Source: Cupriavidus alkaliphilus (GTDB lineage: Bacteria; Pseudomonadota; Gammaproteobacteria; Burkholderiales; Burkholderiaceae). Taken from it: a stretch of 64,000 bases of DNA. The stretch's first letter is position 1. Every line of letters begins with the position of its first letter. The notes beneath the pieces were generated by a model. The model was not told the origin of the DNA and did not search any database. It was given only the letters and a program-made list of their open reading frames with translations. The position numbers and the translations under genes are program-made. The stretch spans positions 434,001 to 498,000 of the forward strand of contig NZ_FMAD01000001.1 in assembly GCF_900094595.1 (NCBI RefSeq). The letters are read 5' to 3'. Of this stretch, positions 46,156 through 54,414 are shown piece after piece.

Positions 46156-46788
46156 TTACGCGGCGGCCTGGGCGGTCGACAGCATCCGTTCCACGTAGCG
46201 CGCGATCAGGTCGATCTCCAGGTTGACGCGCGCGCCGGGCTTGAGCTCCTGCAGCGTGGTCACTTCGACGGTGTGCGGGATCAGGTTGATCGAGAACACG
46301 CAGCCGTCGGCCTCGTCGGTGACGCGGTTGACGGTCAGCGACACGCCGTTGACCACCACCGAGCCCTTGTAGGCCAGGTAGCGCGCCAGCTCGCGCGGGG
46401 CGCGGATGCGCAGCTCGTGCGACTCGCCCACGGGGGCGAAATGCACCACTTCGCCCAGGCCGTCGACGTGGCCCGACACCAGGTGGCCGCCAAGGCGGTC
46501 GGCCAGGCGCAGCGCTTTTTCCAGGTTGACGCGGCCGGGGCGGTCGAGCCCCACGGTCTTGTCCAGCGATTCGCGCGAGACCTCGACGTCGAACGCGTCG
46601 GGCGCCATGGCGATCACGGTCATGCAGGCGCCCTGGATGGCGATGCTGTCGCCGATGATGACATCCGACAGGTCCAGCCCGCCCGCCGCGATGCGCAGGC
46701 GCACGCCGGCGTCGGCGGCCTCGGCTGCGGTGGCGAGCGGGGTCACGGATTCAATGCGGCCGACCGCCGCGACAATGCCAGTAAACAT
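46156..46788 (-). CDS. ribE: riboflavin synthase alpha chain
   Basis: A 210-residue enzyme dismutating two lumazines to riboflavin. Start MFTGIVAAVGRIESVT is the signature of the family. It consists of two similar lumazine-binding barrels (residues about 1-97 and 98-205); the second has GHLVSGHVDGLGEV and NGVSLTVNRV. It is the second gene after ribD, 58 bp apart, and reads towards the small gene at 45904. The separate location from ribB/ribH means the pathway is split into two operons here. Confidence 0.95.
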   Translation of the reverse strand: MFTGIVAAVGRIESVTPLATAAEAADAGVRLRIAAGGLDLSDVIIGDSIAIQGACMTVIAMAPDAFDVEVSRESLDKTVGLDRPGRVNLEKALRLADRLGGHLVSGHVDGLGEVVHFAPVGESHELRIRAPRELARYLAYKGSVVVNGVSLTVNRVTDEADGCVFSINLIPHTVEVTTLQELKPGARVNLEIDLIARYVERMLSTAQAAA

Positions 46789-46846
46789 GGTGGAGTCTTG
46801 TGCTTGAGGTTTTGGGAATCTCGAATGGGCTGCCGGCGTTCCAGCG

Positions 46847-47962
46847 CTACGCATCGTTGCGCCGGGCGATCAGCCGCAGGTCGTCGCCGATCTGCCGGAC
46901 TTCATGCCAGTGGAACTGCTCGGCATCCTGCAGCCGCGCCAGCGGCGGCAGGTTGAACATGCCCTGGGCATCGCCGAGCAACTTGGGCGCGAGGTAGATC
47001 AGCAGTTCGTCGGCGCAGTGCTCGCGCACCAGCGAACCGTTGAGCTTGAAACCCGCCTCGACGTGCAATTCGTTGATGCCGCGCCGGCCGAGTTCTTCCA
47101 GCATGCGGCGCAACTCGACCTTGCCGTGCGGGTTCGGCAGCACCACGACTTCGGCGCCGCGGCCTTCCAGCGCGCGCTGGCGCTGACGGTCTTCCACCGC
47201 GCAGAACACCAGCACGGGCTGGGCGAACTCGCCGGTATCCGGCGTCAGGATCTGCGCGTCGAGCGGCACTTCGAGGCGGGAATCGACCAGCACCCGCTGC
47301 GGCTGGCGCGGCGTGGCGATGGCGCGCACCGTCAGCGCGGGATTGTCGTCGCGCACGGTGCCGATGCCGGTCAGGATGGCGCAGGCACGGGCGCGCCAGG
47401 CATGCCCGTCGTCGCGCGCGGCCTGGCCGGTGATCCACTGGCTGGTGCCGTCATGCAGCGCCGTGCCGCCGTCCATCGACGCCGCCACCTTGACGCGCAC
47501 CCACGGCAGCCCGCGCGTCATGCGCGAGACAAAGCCGATATTCAGGTCGCGCGCCTCCTTTTCCAGCAGGCCGCAGCGCACGTCGATGCCGGCATCGCGC
47601 AGGCGCTGGAGGCCGCGCCCGGAGACCGACGGGTTGGGGTCTTCCATCGCCGCCACCACGCGCGCCACGCCGGCGCGCACCAGCGCATCGGCGCAGGGCG
47701 GGGTGCGGCCGAAATGGCTGCACGGCTCCAGCGTGACATAGGCAGTGGCGCCGGCCGGATCGAGCCCGCGCGACAGCGCGTCTTTCATCGCCTGGATCTC
47801 GGCATGGTCCTGCCCGGCCGGCTGGGTGAAGCCCTGCCCGATGACCTGGCCGTCCTTGATCAGCACGCAGCCGACGCGCGGATTGGGCGTGGTGTTGAAC
47901 ATGCCCCGCGCGGCGAGCGCGAGCGCCTGCTGCATGGCGGCGTGGTCGGTATCGGAAAACAT
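46847..47962 (-). CDS. ribD: bifunctional riboflavin deaminase/reductase RibD
   Basis: A 371-residue protein with an N-terminal cytidine-deaminase-like domain (zinc motifs GQDHAEIQAMKDAL and LEPCSHFGRTPPCADAL) and a C-terminal NADPH reductase domain (GRRGINELHVEAGFKLNGSL). It converts the first pyrimidine intermediate in two steps. It starts about 50 bp after the last minor-pilin gene (fimT-like) reading the same way. It may be co-transcribed from that operon or have its own weak promoter in the gap. Confidence 0.95.
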   Translation of the reverse strand: MFSDTDHAAMQQALALAARGMFNTTPNPRVGCVLIKDGQVIGQGFTQPAGQDHAEIQAMKDALSRGLDPAGATAYVTLEPCSHFGRTPPCADALVRAGVARVVAAMEDPNPSVSGRGLQRLRDAGIDVRCGLLEKEARDLNIGFVSRMTRGLPWVRVKVAASMDGGTALHDGTSQWITGQAARDDGHAWRARACAILTGIGTVRDDNPALTVRAIATPRQPQRVLVDSRLEVPLDAQILTPDTGEFAQPVLVFCAVEDRQRQRALEGRGAEVVVLPNPHGKVELRRMLEELGRRGINELHVEAGFKLNGSLVREHCADELLIYLAPKLLGDAQGMFNLPPLARLQDAEQFHWHEVRQIGDDLRLIARRNDA

Positions 47963-48013
47963 TCGGTGATCGGGTGGGCCTTGGCGCTGCGATTAGGTGG
48001 CAGGGCTGCCAGG

Positions 48014-48574
48014 TCATGGCGGTTCGGAGGATTCCGCCGCCTCGCAGTCAGCGTCGCGGCCGGGTGTGCAGAGTCGGATACGTCCCTGCGCGCCCAGCCT
48101 GACTTGCCGCTGCTCGCTACGGCAGAAAAGCGTGAAGGTGGCGGCCTGGAAACCGCCCTGCTCAGAACGAGAGTATCCCACAGGCAGGAATTTCAGCACA
48201 TTGGCGCCGCGCACGGTTTGCCGCAGCGTCACGGACAGGCACGGCATGCCGGGCTCGACCACGGACAGCACTACCGGCTGGTCCGGGCCGGCGCCGGCCG
48301 TCACCAGTTGCCAGCCCGGACTCAGCGTGGCCTTTCCCGGCAGCGGCTGCAGCGTCACCTCGACGCGGCGCGACAGCGCGGTGGCGCGTGCCAGCGCCAA
48401 CGACATCGCCAGCCGGTCGGCCGCCAGCGTGACCTGCTGGCGCGCGAGCATGCCGCTGAACAGCGGAAAGGCCGCGGCCGTGAACACGCCGAGAATGACC
48501 AGGCCGGCGACCAGTTCGACCAGCGTCAGTCCACCCGCGCGTCGATGCCTGCCGGCATCCCATGGTATGTCCAT
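48014..48574 (-). CDS. GspH/FimT-type minor pseudopilin
   Basis: A 186-residue type IV prepilin. Class III leader of about 15 basic residues ends at the peptidase site G|LTLVELV with Glu5, followed by a hydrophobic N-terminal helix (VAGLVILGVFTAAAF). The C-terminal domain has Cys in CSV-like positions typical of FimT/GspH. It is the last gene of the leftward minor-pilin operon. FimT proteins form the tip or initiate the fibre. Confidence 0.85.
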   Translation of the reverse strand: MDIPWDAGRHRRAGGLTLVELVAGLVILGVFTAAAFPLFSGMLARQQVTLAADRLAMSLALARATALSRRVEVTLQPLPGKATLSPGWQLVTAGAGPDQPVVLSVVEPGMPCLSVTLRQTVRGANVLKFLPVGYSRSEQGGFQAATFTLFCRSEQRQVRLGAQGRIRLCTPGRDADCEAAESSEPP

Positions 48575-48581
48575 CCGGGCC

Positions 48582-49037
48582 TCAGCAATGGGGTGGCAAC
48601 GGCCGCGGCACCGCGCCGTCGGGCAGCGCCAGCCACTGGCCGGTGCTGCGCAGGATCAGCGTTCCGCATTCGGGATCCGCGGCTTGCGGCACCGCACGGA
48701 GTTCGACACAGGCATCGAGCGCGACTTGCGGGCAAGCACCGGCGCTTACCAGATGGCGCACCGGGCCATCGGCTGGCACGCGCAGCGGCCACTCGCCCGC
48801 AACCATGTCGGTGCCTGGCGCGGCGGCAAAGGTCATGGCCTCGAGCGCATGCCGCTCCAGCTGCAGCATCGCGCCGGTCAGCGCGGCGCGGGCTTGCGCG
48901 CGCCAGCCTCGCGCCAGGTGGCGGTGCCATGCGGGCACGGCAATGGCCGCGAGGATGGCCAGCACGGCCAGTGCCGCCACCAGCTCGATCAGGCTGAAGC
49001 CGCGCTTGCGCCGGCCGGCCGATGCCAGGCTCGTCAT
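48582..49037 (-). CDS. PilE-like type IV minor pilin
   Basis: A 151-residue prepilin with site RG|FSLIELV and Glu5, then the N-helix AALAVLAILAAIAVPAW. Its C-terminal domain contains three Cys (ACPQ, ACVE, DPECG). The ATG at 49037 overlaps the short PilY1-like stop by 4 bp. It corresponds in layout to pilE in the rightward locus (both follow pilY1). Function is probably as a minor pilin joined to the PilY1-like tip protein. Confidence 0.85.
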   Translation of the reverse strand: MTSLASAGRRKRGFSLIELVAALAVLAILAAIAVPAWHRHLARGWRAQARAALTGAMLQLERHALEAMTFAAAPGTDMVAGEWPLRVPADGPVRHLVSAGACPQVALDACVELRAVPQAADPECGTLILRSTGQWLALPDGAVPRPLPPHC

Positions 49038-50869
49038 GGCGCATCCTCCCTGGCCGGGCCGACGATCTCGCGCCAGCGCAGGCGTCCGGTGCGGCGCGTG
49101 GCCAGCGTTTGCGCGATCTGTGTGACGGCGTTGCCTGTGGCCGACCACACCGAGAGGGCAAACGCCTGGCGCCCGGCGCCGCCCGGTTGCGCGGGCGTGC
49201 TCGGCAATTCGGTGCGGGTCGCGAATACGCTGGCCTCGGGCGGCAGCAACTGGCCGGTGGCGACCAGCAGGCGCTCGCCGGAACTGCGCTGCACGACGGA
49301 TTCCCCGGTCGCCGCCAGCACCAGGTAGCTGCGTTGCGCGCCATCGGGCGTGCGGGTCACGAACAGCAGGTAGCCGGGATAGACCGGCTCGATCTCGACC
49401 AGCTGTTCGCCGGCATGGGGCAAGCTCAGGCGCCAGCCGAGATCCTGCGCGTCGCCGGGGGGCGCGCGCAGGATGTGGCCGTTGTCCGCCGCCTGGGTCG
49501 TGACCTGCCGAGGCGCGCGCGCCGTGACGCTGCGTGAAGCGAGGCCATCGGGCACCGCGGCCAGTTCGTTGCCGGCGCCGTAGATGACCACGGGCGCGGT
49601 TGGGGATCCGAGCAATACGGGGGCTTCTTCCCTGGCCGGTTGCGCGCTCACCTGCATCCGGTACAGGCACGCCGAGGCGGGGCTTGCCGCGGCCTGCGAC
49701 GCCTCGGCGAGCGCAAAGCGCCAGAGCTGGCCGGCATCGTCGGTGGCGTAGGCAGCCAGCGCGGCACCGGTGAGATCGGACAGCACGCTGACCGCCACGA
49801 GTCGGCTGGCCGCAGGGCCGCCGAGGCAATCGCGCTCCGGCAAGGGCAAGGTGCGGATGGCGTACTGGCCGGCCCATGCGGCGCTGGCGGGCTTGTCCAA
49901 CGGCAGCAGCGCCAGTCCGGCGCGGCCAACGCCCGCCTCGTCATTGGCGCTTGCATCGACGATCCCCACCGCGAACCAGCGCAACCCGTCCGGGCCACGG
50001 ATGCCGGCGGCGCGAACCGGCCCGCGCCCGGCCAGTGGCAGGGCGTCGGTCGCGGCGATCTCCCAGATCGGCACGAACGGCACCTGTCCGTCGGGATCGG
50101 TGACGTCGAGCGCGAAGGCTGCGGCGGGGTTGCCGGCCGCGGCATCGGTCGGGATGCCGCATAGCAGCACCGTGCGCCATTCGCCGCGGAGCGTGACGTC
50201 CTGCGTTTCCGGGCGCGGGCATGGCGGTGGCAGCGTCGGCGTGCCCGGGGCCGGCATGGCCAGGGCATAAGGCAGCAGCGCGCCCGGCAGGTAAGCGGCA
50301 CGCTCCTCGCCGGTCGCGGCATCGAACGCGTGCAGCAGGCCGTCGACCGTGCCGTGCCAGGCCACGTGCGGGCGCAGGCCGTAGCGCAGGCGAAAGCCGG
50401 CGTGGCCGGCTTTGCCGGGCGACCAGGCCGGCGGCGCCACCACCCGCACGCGTGCGCCTGCCGCACTGCCCAGGCGCGTATCCCGCAGGCGCAGGCCCGC
50501 GCGGGTCTGGTCCCCGCGCAGCCAGTCCACCGCGGCGCTGTCGCCAGTGTGAAGGGCCTCGCTCACAGCATCCCACTGTAGCGGAATGGCGCGCGCCGTC
50601 TCGCCGTCCGGTGCCGCATACGTGAGGATCCGTCGCGATGGCACGGTCCGGCGATCGAGGCGATCGCCGGCCTCCCACAGGTCCGGCGAGGGCGCCTGCG
50701 TCAGGTCTTGCCAGCCGATGGCGAACAAGCGGCCGGTCCACGGATAGGCGCCGTTCGCGGTCCGGTAGGCCAGCGGCAGCCGGCCCGCTTCGGAACCGGC
50801 CGCATGGCAGGCCGCAGCCAGGACGAAGACAAGGCACGGGAGGGCGCAGCGGGCGGCTAGACGGATCAT
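49034..50869 (-). CDS. short PilY1-like pilus tip protein with degenerate calcium loop
   Basis: A 611-residue secreted protein with signal peptide (residues 1-23) that matches the C-terminal PilY1 beta-propeller domain: HGTVDGLLHAFDAATGEE corresponds to the usual NDG-LHAF motif (near residue 175). The full-length PilY1 in this window has DLDGDHITDYVYAGD at its calcium site; here the aligned segment reads SDLTGAALAAYATDDAGQLW (residues about 365-385), so the Asp ligands are mostly gone. It has no large N-terminal adhesin part. It overlaps pilX-like and pilE-like genes as ATGA. It is probably a tip or anchoring subunit; calcium-controlled retraction seems unlikely (inference). Confidence 0.85.
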   Translation of the reverse strand: MIRLAARCALPCLVFVLAAACHAAGSEAGRLPLAYRTANGAYPWTGRLFAIGWQDLTQAPSPDLWEAGDRLDRRTVPSRRILTYAAPDGETARAIPLQWDAVSEALHTGDSAAVDWLRGDQTRAGLRLRDTRLGSAAGARVRVVAPPAWSPGKAGHAGFRLRYGLRPHVAWHGTVDGLLHAFDAATGEERAAYLPGALLPYALAMPAPGTPTLPPPCPRPETQDVTLRGEWRTVLLCGIPTDAAAGNPAAAFALDVTDPDGQVPFVPIWEIAATDALPLAGRGPVRAAGIRGPDGLRWFAVGIVDASANDEAGVGRAGLALLPLDKPASAAWAGQYAIRTLPLPERDCLGGPAASRLVAVSVLSDLTGAALAAYATDDAGQLWRFALAEASQAAASPASACLYRMQVSAQPAREEAPVLLGSPTAPVVIYGAGNELAAVPDGLASRSVTARAPRQVTTQAADNGHILRAPPGDAQDLGWRLSLPHAGEQLVEIEPVYPGYLLFVTRTPDGAQRSYLVLAATGESVVQRSSGERLLVATGQLLPPEASVFATRTELPSTPAQPGGAGRQAFALSVWSATGNAVTQIAQTLATRRTGRLRWREIVGPAREDAP

Positions 50870-51459
50870 GGCTGGATTACGCTTTGCAACAGGGCGCGCA
50901 CGGCGCGATTGCGGCCGAAGCCAACCGCGGTCACTCGCATCCGCGGCGGGGAGGCGAGCGCGGAGGCGGGGTCCGGCGCGCCTTGGCCGGCCGGCGCTTC
51001 GTCCAGGATTTCCGCGACATAGCGCGGCGGCTCCTGTACGACTGCGTCGGCCGGGAGCGCGGCGCCGGTAAATCGCCCCAGCGGCACGCCGATGGCGTCG
51101 ACCTCGGCATCGGCCCGCAGCCACGGCTGCCACACCGGCGGCCCGGCCAGCGCGGGGCGGCAGAGGCCGGCCTGCTGGCCGCTGCCGCAGCGACCCGGCG
51201 CCGGCCACAGGCCCAGGCGGTCCTGCGTGTCCGGCGATGCCGCGGCCGCCAGCAGCTCCGCCTCGCCATCGCGCAGGGCTGCCTCGGCGGCACGGAACGC
51301 GAGTTCGCGCTCGCGCTGCATGACGGCAAGCTGTCGCCCGGACAGCAGCATCTGCAGCGTGGCGGCCGCGATCAGCACCACCATCAGCAGCAGGGTGCCG
51401 CACAGCAGCAGCGTGACGGCGCCGGCCTGGCATGGACGTGGCAGGCGGCGCGCTAGCAC
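50866..51459 (-). CDS. PilX-like minor pilin, GTG start
   Basis: A 197-residue PilX/PilX_N-type protein. The N-terminal helix AGAVTLLLCGTLLLMVVLIAAA precedes RERELAFRAAEAALRDGE, the conserved E-R-A-AE pattern after the PilX membrane segment. The GTG at 51459 overlaps the pilW-like stop by 7 bp, with no better ATG. No G|F cleavage site is obvious, as in other PilX proteins. Partner of PilW, PilV and PilY1 in priming type IV pili. Confidence 0.8.
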   Translation of the reverse strand: MLARRLPRPCQAGAVTLLLCGTLLLMVVLIAAATLQMLLSGRQLAVMQRERELAFRAAEAALRDGEAELLAAAASPDTQDRLGLWPAPGRCGSGQQAGLCRPALAGPPVWQPWLRADAEVDAIGVPLGRFTGAALPADAVVQEPPRYVAEILDEAPAGQGAPDPASALASPPRMRVTAVGFGRNRAVRALLQSVIQP

Positions 51460-52397
51460 AGCGTCTCCTGGCAGCGTGGCGCATTGCGCAGCCGCACCGT
51501 GGCGGCGAACACGCGGCGGACGGTGCCGGCCGGCGCCGGTGCAGCGGGCGGCAGGTCCGCCGCGGCGGTGCCGGGCAGCGCCAGCGTGTCCGCACCGCTC
51601 CGGACTGGCGTGGCCGAGCCCGGCCGGTCGCCCCGCACGGCGATGGCGATCTGGACCGCCACCACGCGTTGCCAGGCGGCTTCGCCCAGCGCGGGGATCG
51701 CCGATGCCGTCTCGAAGCGCTCGGGGCGGCCGTCCTGATCCATATCGACGCCATAGCGTAATTGGAGAGATTCCACGCCGCGCACCAGCGCGCCCGAGGT
51801 CCAGCCGCTGCCGTCGATGAGGCCATTGCGGCGGGACGGGTAACGGCATAGCAGTTGCGGCACGCCATCGGCGCCAGCCGCCACATAGAGCAGGTTCTCG
51901 GCGACATAGCCGGCGGTTGGTGCGACGGCCGCCACGCCCGCCGCACTTGCCGCGACCGGATAGCCGCTGCAATCGGTCATGGTGTCGTCCGGCTGCGCCG
52001 GCGCGGCGGGCAGGCCGCTGCCGCTGAAGCGCAACAGCAGGGCGTCGCTTTGGCCGAGCGCAGCCCGGGCGCAGGCAGGTACGGCGGCCACGGCGGGTTG
52101 GCCACAATTGTCCGCGCCGCTGACCACCGGCAGGTCGGTGCCGGCCATGCCGGACGCGGGCTCGCCCGGCCAGCCGGATTGGCGCAGCAGCGTGGACAGA
52201 ATGGCCAGCGCGCGCTGGCCGCGTTCCTCGGTCAGCACGCGGTCGGTGGCGGCGAGGTAGGCCGCGTGCGCGTTCAGGAAGGCCGCGCCGGCTGCGGCAG
52301 AGGCGATCAGGCCCAGCGTCATGCCGACCATCAGTTCGACCAGCGAAAAACCGCGCGGGCGGGTCCGTGCGCTGCGCGCGTGAATGAGCCCGCTCAT
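51453..52397 (-). CDS. PilW-like minor pilin
   Basis: A 314-residue prepilin with site PRG|FSLVELMVGM, Glu5, and a hydrophobic helix GLIASAAAGAAF. The large C-terminal domain contains DNCGQP, PACARA, TDCSGYP and other Cys. The ATG at 52397 overlaps the pilV-like stop (ATGA). An in-frame ATG four codons upstream is less likely. It matches PilW in position and fold. Confidence 0.85.
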   Translation of the reverse strand: MSGLIHARSARTRPRGFSLVELMVGMTLGLIASAAAGAAFLNAHAAYLAATDRVLTEERGQRALAILSTLLRQSGWPGEPASGMAGTDLPVVSGADNCGQPAVAAVPACARAALGQSDALLLRFSGSGLPAAPAQPDDTMTDCSGYPVAASAAGVAAVAPTAGYVAENLLYVAAGADGVPQLLCRYPSRRNGLIDGSGWTSGALVRGVESLQLRYGVDMDQDGRPERFETASAIPALGEAAWQRVVAVQIAIAVRGDRPGSATPVRSGADTLALPGTAAADLPPAAPAPAGTVRRVFAATVRLRNAPRCQETLC

Positions 52398-52729
52398 GGG
52401 CGCCCCCATGTTGCCCCGGCCGGCAGGCAACCGCCGGCATCCGGCATCGGCACGATGGCGGCGACCGCGGTGCCCAGGGGTGCCGTGCAGCGGCCCAGCT
52501 CGGCATCGTCGGCCGCGCTGCGCGTGACCTGCGCCAGGCGCTCCAGCTGGCGCAGCCAGCCCAGTCCGGTGGTGCCGACCACCGCCATCGGCAGCAGTCC
52601 GGCAAGGACGATCGACAGGGCGCCAAGCGCCTCGATCAGCGCGTAGGCGCGCTGGAGCCTGGGTTGCGGGGTGACTGGCGGCGGTGTCCGGCGCGGGATG
52701 GCAGGTGAGGGCATGGCAGGTGAGGGCAT
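52394..52729 (-). CDS. PilV-like minor pilin
   Basis: A 111-residue short prepilin. After a basic/Pro-rich head with a duplicated MPSPA unit, the peptidase site is RA|YALIEALGAL with Glu5 but Ala at -1 instead of Gly, followed by the hydrophobic helix SIVLAGLLPMAVVG. The C-terminal part is only about 70 residues. It is first in the leftward minor-pilin operon. The second ATG (52714) is also a possible start because of the duplication. No ribosome-binding site is clear. Confidence 0.72.
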   Translation of the reverse strand: MPSPAMPSPAIPRRTPPPVTPQPRLQRAYALIEALGALSIVLAGLLPMAVVGTTGLGWLRQLERLAQVTRSAADDAELGRCTAPLGTAVAAIVPMPDAGGCLPAGATWGRP

Positions 52730-53254
52730 GGCACGGGCTGTGAAGGCGACGGGCCAAGATTAGCGAGCCGCCACGGCCGCGAACGTGCCGAAACGTAAAG
52801 CGGGAAGATCCGCACCATTGTGTTAAGCGCGGGCATGCCGGCCGCGGTCATGACGCTTGCCCGCGGGCAGTTGCGGCGGCCCAACGCCTTGCCGGCTCGC
52901 CGCCAAACGCTGCGCGATGCAATTGACAGGAATTATCAAATTCCCCACTATCGCGGGTGTTGCAAAGTCGTAACGATTCCGCTATTCGATTGGCGATTCG
53001 CGGTATCCCGCTGCCGGCCGCTCAGCCGGCAGCGAGGCATAGAACAAGAATTTTCGGGTGCGGGCTGGCCTTTCCGCCGTCAGAGCGGAATGCCTTGCCC
53101 AGATAACAAAGCCATTTATCGGGGGTCAACATGCATCGGGTCATCCTGGCAGTTCCTTGTCCATCGGCGGCGGCATCTCTGCCCGCGCGCTGACATGCCG
53201 GCGACGGTTCGCCTTCGCGATACCGCGCCTCCCCGCCTTCACCACGATGTGGCC
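52730..53254. other. divergent control region between the two minor-pilin operons
   Basis: A 525-bp gap with a good rightward promoter (52923-52951) carrying an inverted repeat. A small 20-codon frame (53131-53193, MHRVILAV...) preceded by GGGGG may be a leader peptide; its stop is 1 bp from an ATG in the fimT frame. On the leftward side no clear promoter was found. Confidence 0.55.
52923..52951 (+). promoter_or_regulatory. promoter with internal inverted repeat, rightward pilin operon
   Basis: TTGACA (52923-52928), a 17-bp spacer and CACTAT (52946-52951). The spacer contains the perfect inverted repeat GGAATT-ATCA-AATTCC (52929-52944), a likely regulator site between -35 and -10. Confidence 0.6.
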
Positions 53255-53860
53255 ATGCCCGGTCCGGGCATGCCTGTGCGCGTGGCTCGCAGCGGCGCCG
53301 GCACCGGCCCGGGCCGGTTGCGCCGGCGCTGCCGCGGGCTGACGCTGGTCGAGCTGATGGCGGTGGTGGTGATGGTGGCGATCCTCGCGGCGATCGGCAC
53401 GCCTTCGTTCGTCTCGCTGCTGCGCACCAGCCGCGTCGACAGCGAGATCCAGTCGATGGTCGGCACCCTGCAGCTCGCGCGCAGCGAGGCCATCAAGCGC
53501 GGCTTGCCGGTCAGCGTGTGCCCGTCCGGCAATGGCACGGCCTGCCTGGGCGCCGGCAACTGGGCGCGCGGCTGGATCGCGTTCGTCGACCGCAATGGGT
53601 CGGGAACGGTGGACGCGGCGCCGCCGGCCGACGAGGTGCTGCACTACCGCGCCGGCTGGTCCGCCACCGACACCTTCACCACGCCGGCCGGCGCGGCCTT
53701 CCTGACCTATAACCGCGATGGCTTCGCCGTGCTGCCCGGCGGCGCGCTGACGATGACCTTGCGCACCAGCCCGGTGGCCGCCGACGCCACGCGCTGCATC
53801 GCCATCAATATTGCGGGCCGGCAGACCATCCAGCGCGCCGGGGAGGGCGCATGCCAGTGA
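53255..53860 (+). CDS. fimT: FimT/GspH-type minor pilin
   Basis: A prepilin with basic leader ending CRG|LTLVELMAVV (Glu5) and helix VVMVAILAAIGTPSF. The C-terminal domain shows the FimT pattern with SRVDSEIQSMVGTLQLARSEAIKRG, CPSGNG, and a final Cys. The start is uncertain: ATGs at 53195, 53255 and 53270 are in frame. I chose 53255 because its 30-residue leader is the more usual length. It opens the rightward minor-pilin operon and overlaps pilV by 10 bp. Confidence 0.85.
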   Translation: MPGPGMPVRVARSGAGTGPGRLRRRCRGLTLVELMAVVVMVAILAAIGTPSFVSLLRTSRVDSEIQSMVGTLQLARSEAIKRGLPVSVCPSGNGTACLGAGNWARGWIAFVDRNGSGTVDAAPPADEVLHYRAGWSATDTFTTPAGAAFLTYNRDGFAVLPGGALTMTLRTSPVAADATRCIAINIAGRQTIQRAGEGACQ

Positions 53861-54414
53861 CCGGACGGAACGGCAGCCTGCGCCGGCGCCGCATGGCGCG
53901 CGGACTCTCGCTGATCGAGGTGCTGATCACGCTGGTCATCACCTCGGTGGGGCTGCTCGGCCTGGCCAAGATGCAGGCGGCGGCGCTGGCCAATACGCAG
54001 ATTGCGCGCGGGCGTTCGCTGGTGGCGCTGCAACTGGAAAGCCTGGCCGCGGCGATGCACGGCAACCGCGGCTTCTGGGCGGCCGGCACGGCGCCGCAGA
54101 CGTTCACCCTGGCCGGCGCGACGGTGACCGACAGCACCGGCGCGCTCAGCGCCGCCGCGCCGGACTGCGCCAGCGTGGCCTGCACCCCGATCCAGATGGC
54201 CGCCTACGACGTGCAGCACTGGGCGGTGGATATGGCGGCGCACTTTCCCACCTACGCGGCCACGGTCAACTGCAGCAACGACATCAGCCGCCCGATCCGC
54301 TGCAGCCTGACCGCCTCCTGGAGCGAGCACTACCTGGCCTACAACCAGACCACCGCGGCGCAGACCTCGGCCATGGCCGCCACGCAAAGCCTGACGCTGC
54401 ACGTCCAGCCATGA
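53851..54414 (+). CDS. pilV: PilV minor pilin
   Basis: A 187-residue prepilin with site ARG|LSLIEVL (Glu5) and helix ITLVITSVGLLGLAKM, characteristic of PilV. The C-terminal domain has Cys pairs (DCASVACTP, NCSND, RCSL). It overlaps fimT by 10 bp and pilW by 4 bp (ATGA). It primes pilus assembly with PilW, PilX, PilE and PilY1. Confidence 0.9.
   Translation: MPVTGRNGSLRRRRMARGLSLIEVLITLVITSVGLLGLAKMQAAALANTQIARGRSLVALQLESLAAAMHGNRGFWAAGTAPQTFTLAGATVTDSTGALSAAAPDCASVACTPIQMAAYDVQHWAVDMAAHFPTYAATVNCSNDISRPIRCSLTASWSEHYLAYNQTTAAQTSAMAATQSLTLHVQP

Noticed and set aside
52820..53194. Upstream extension of fimT
   Set aside because: The frame covers the promoter with TTGACA and the inverted repeat, and would give an untypically long leader before the prepilin site.
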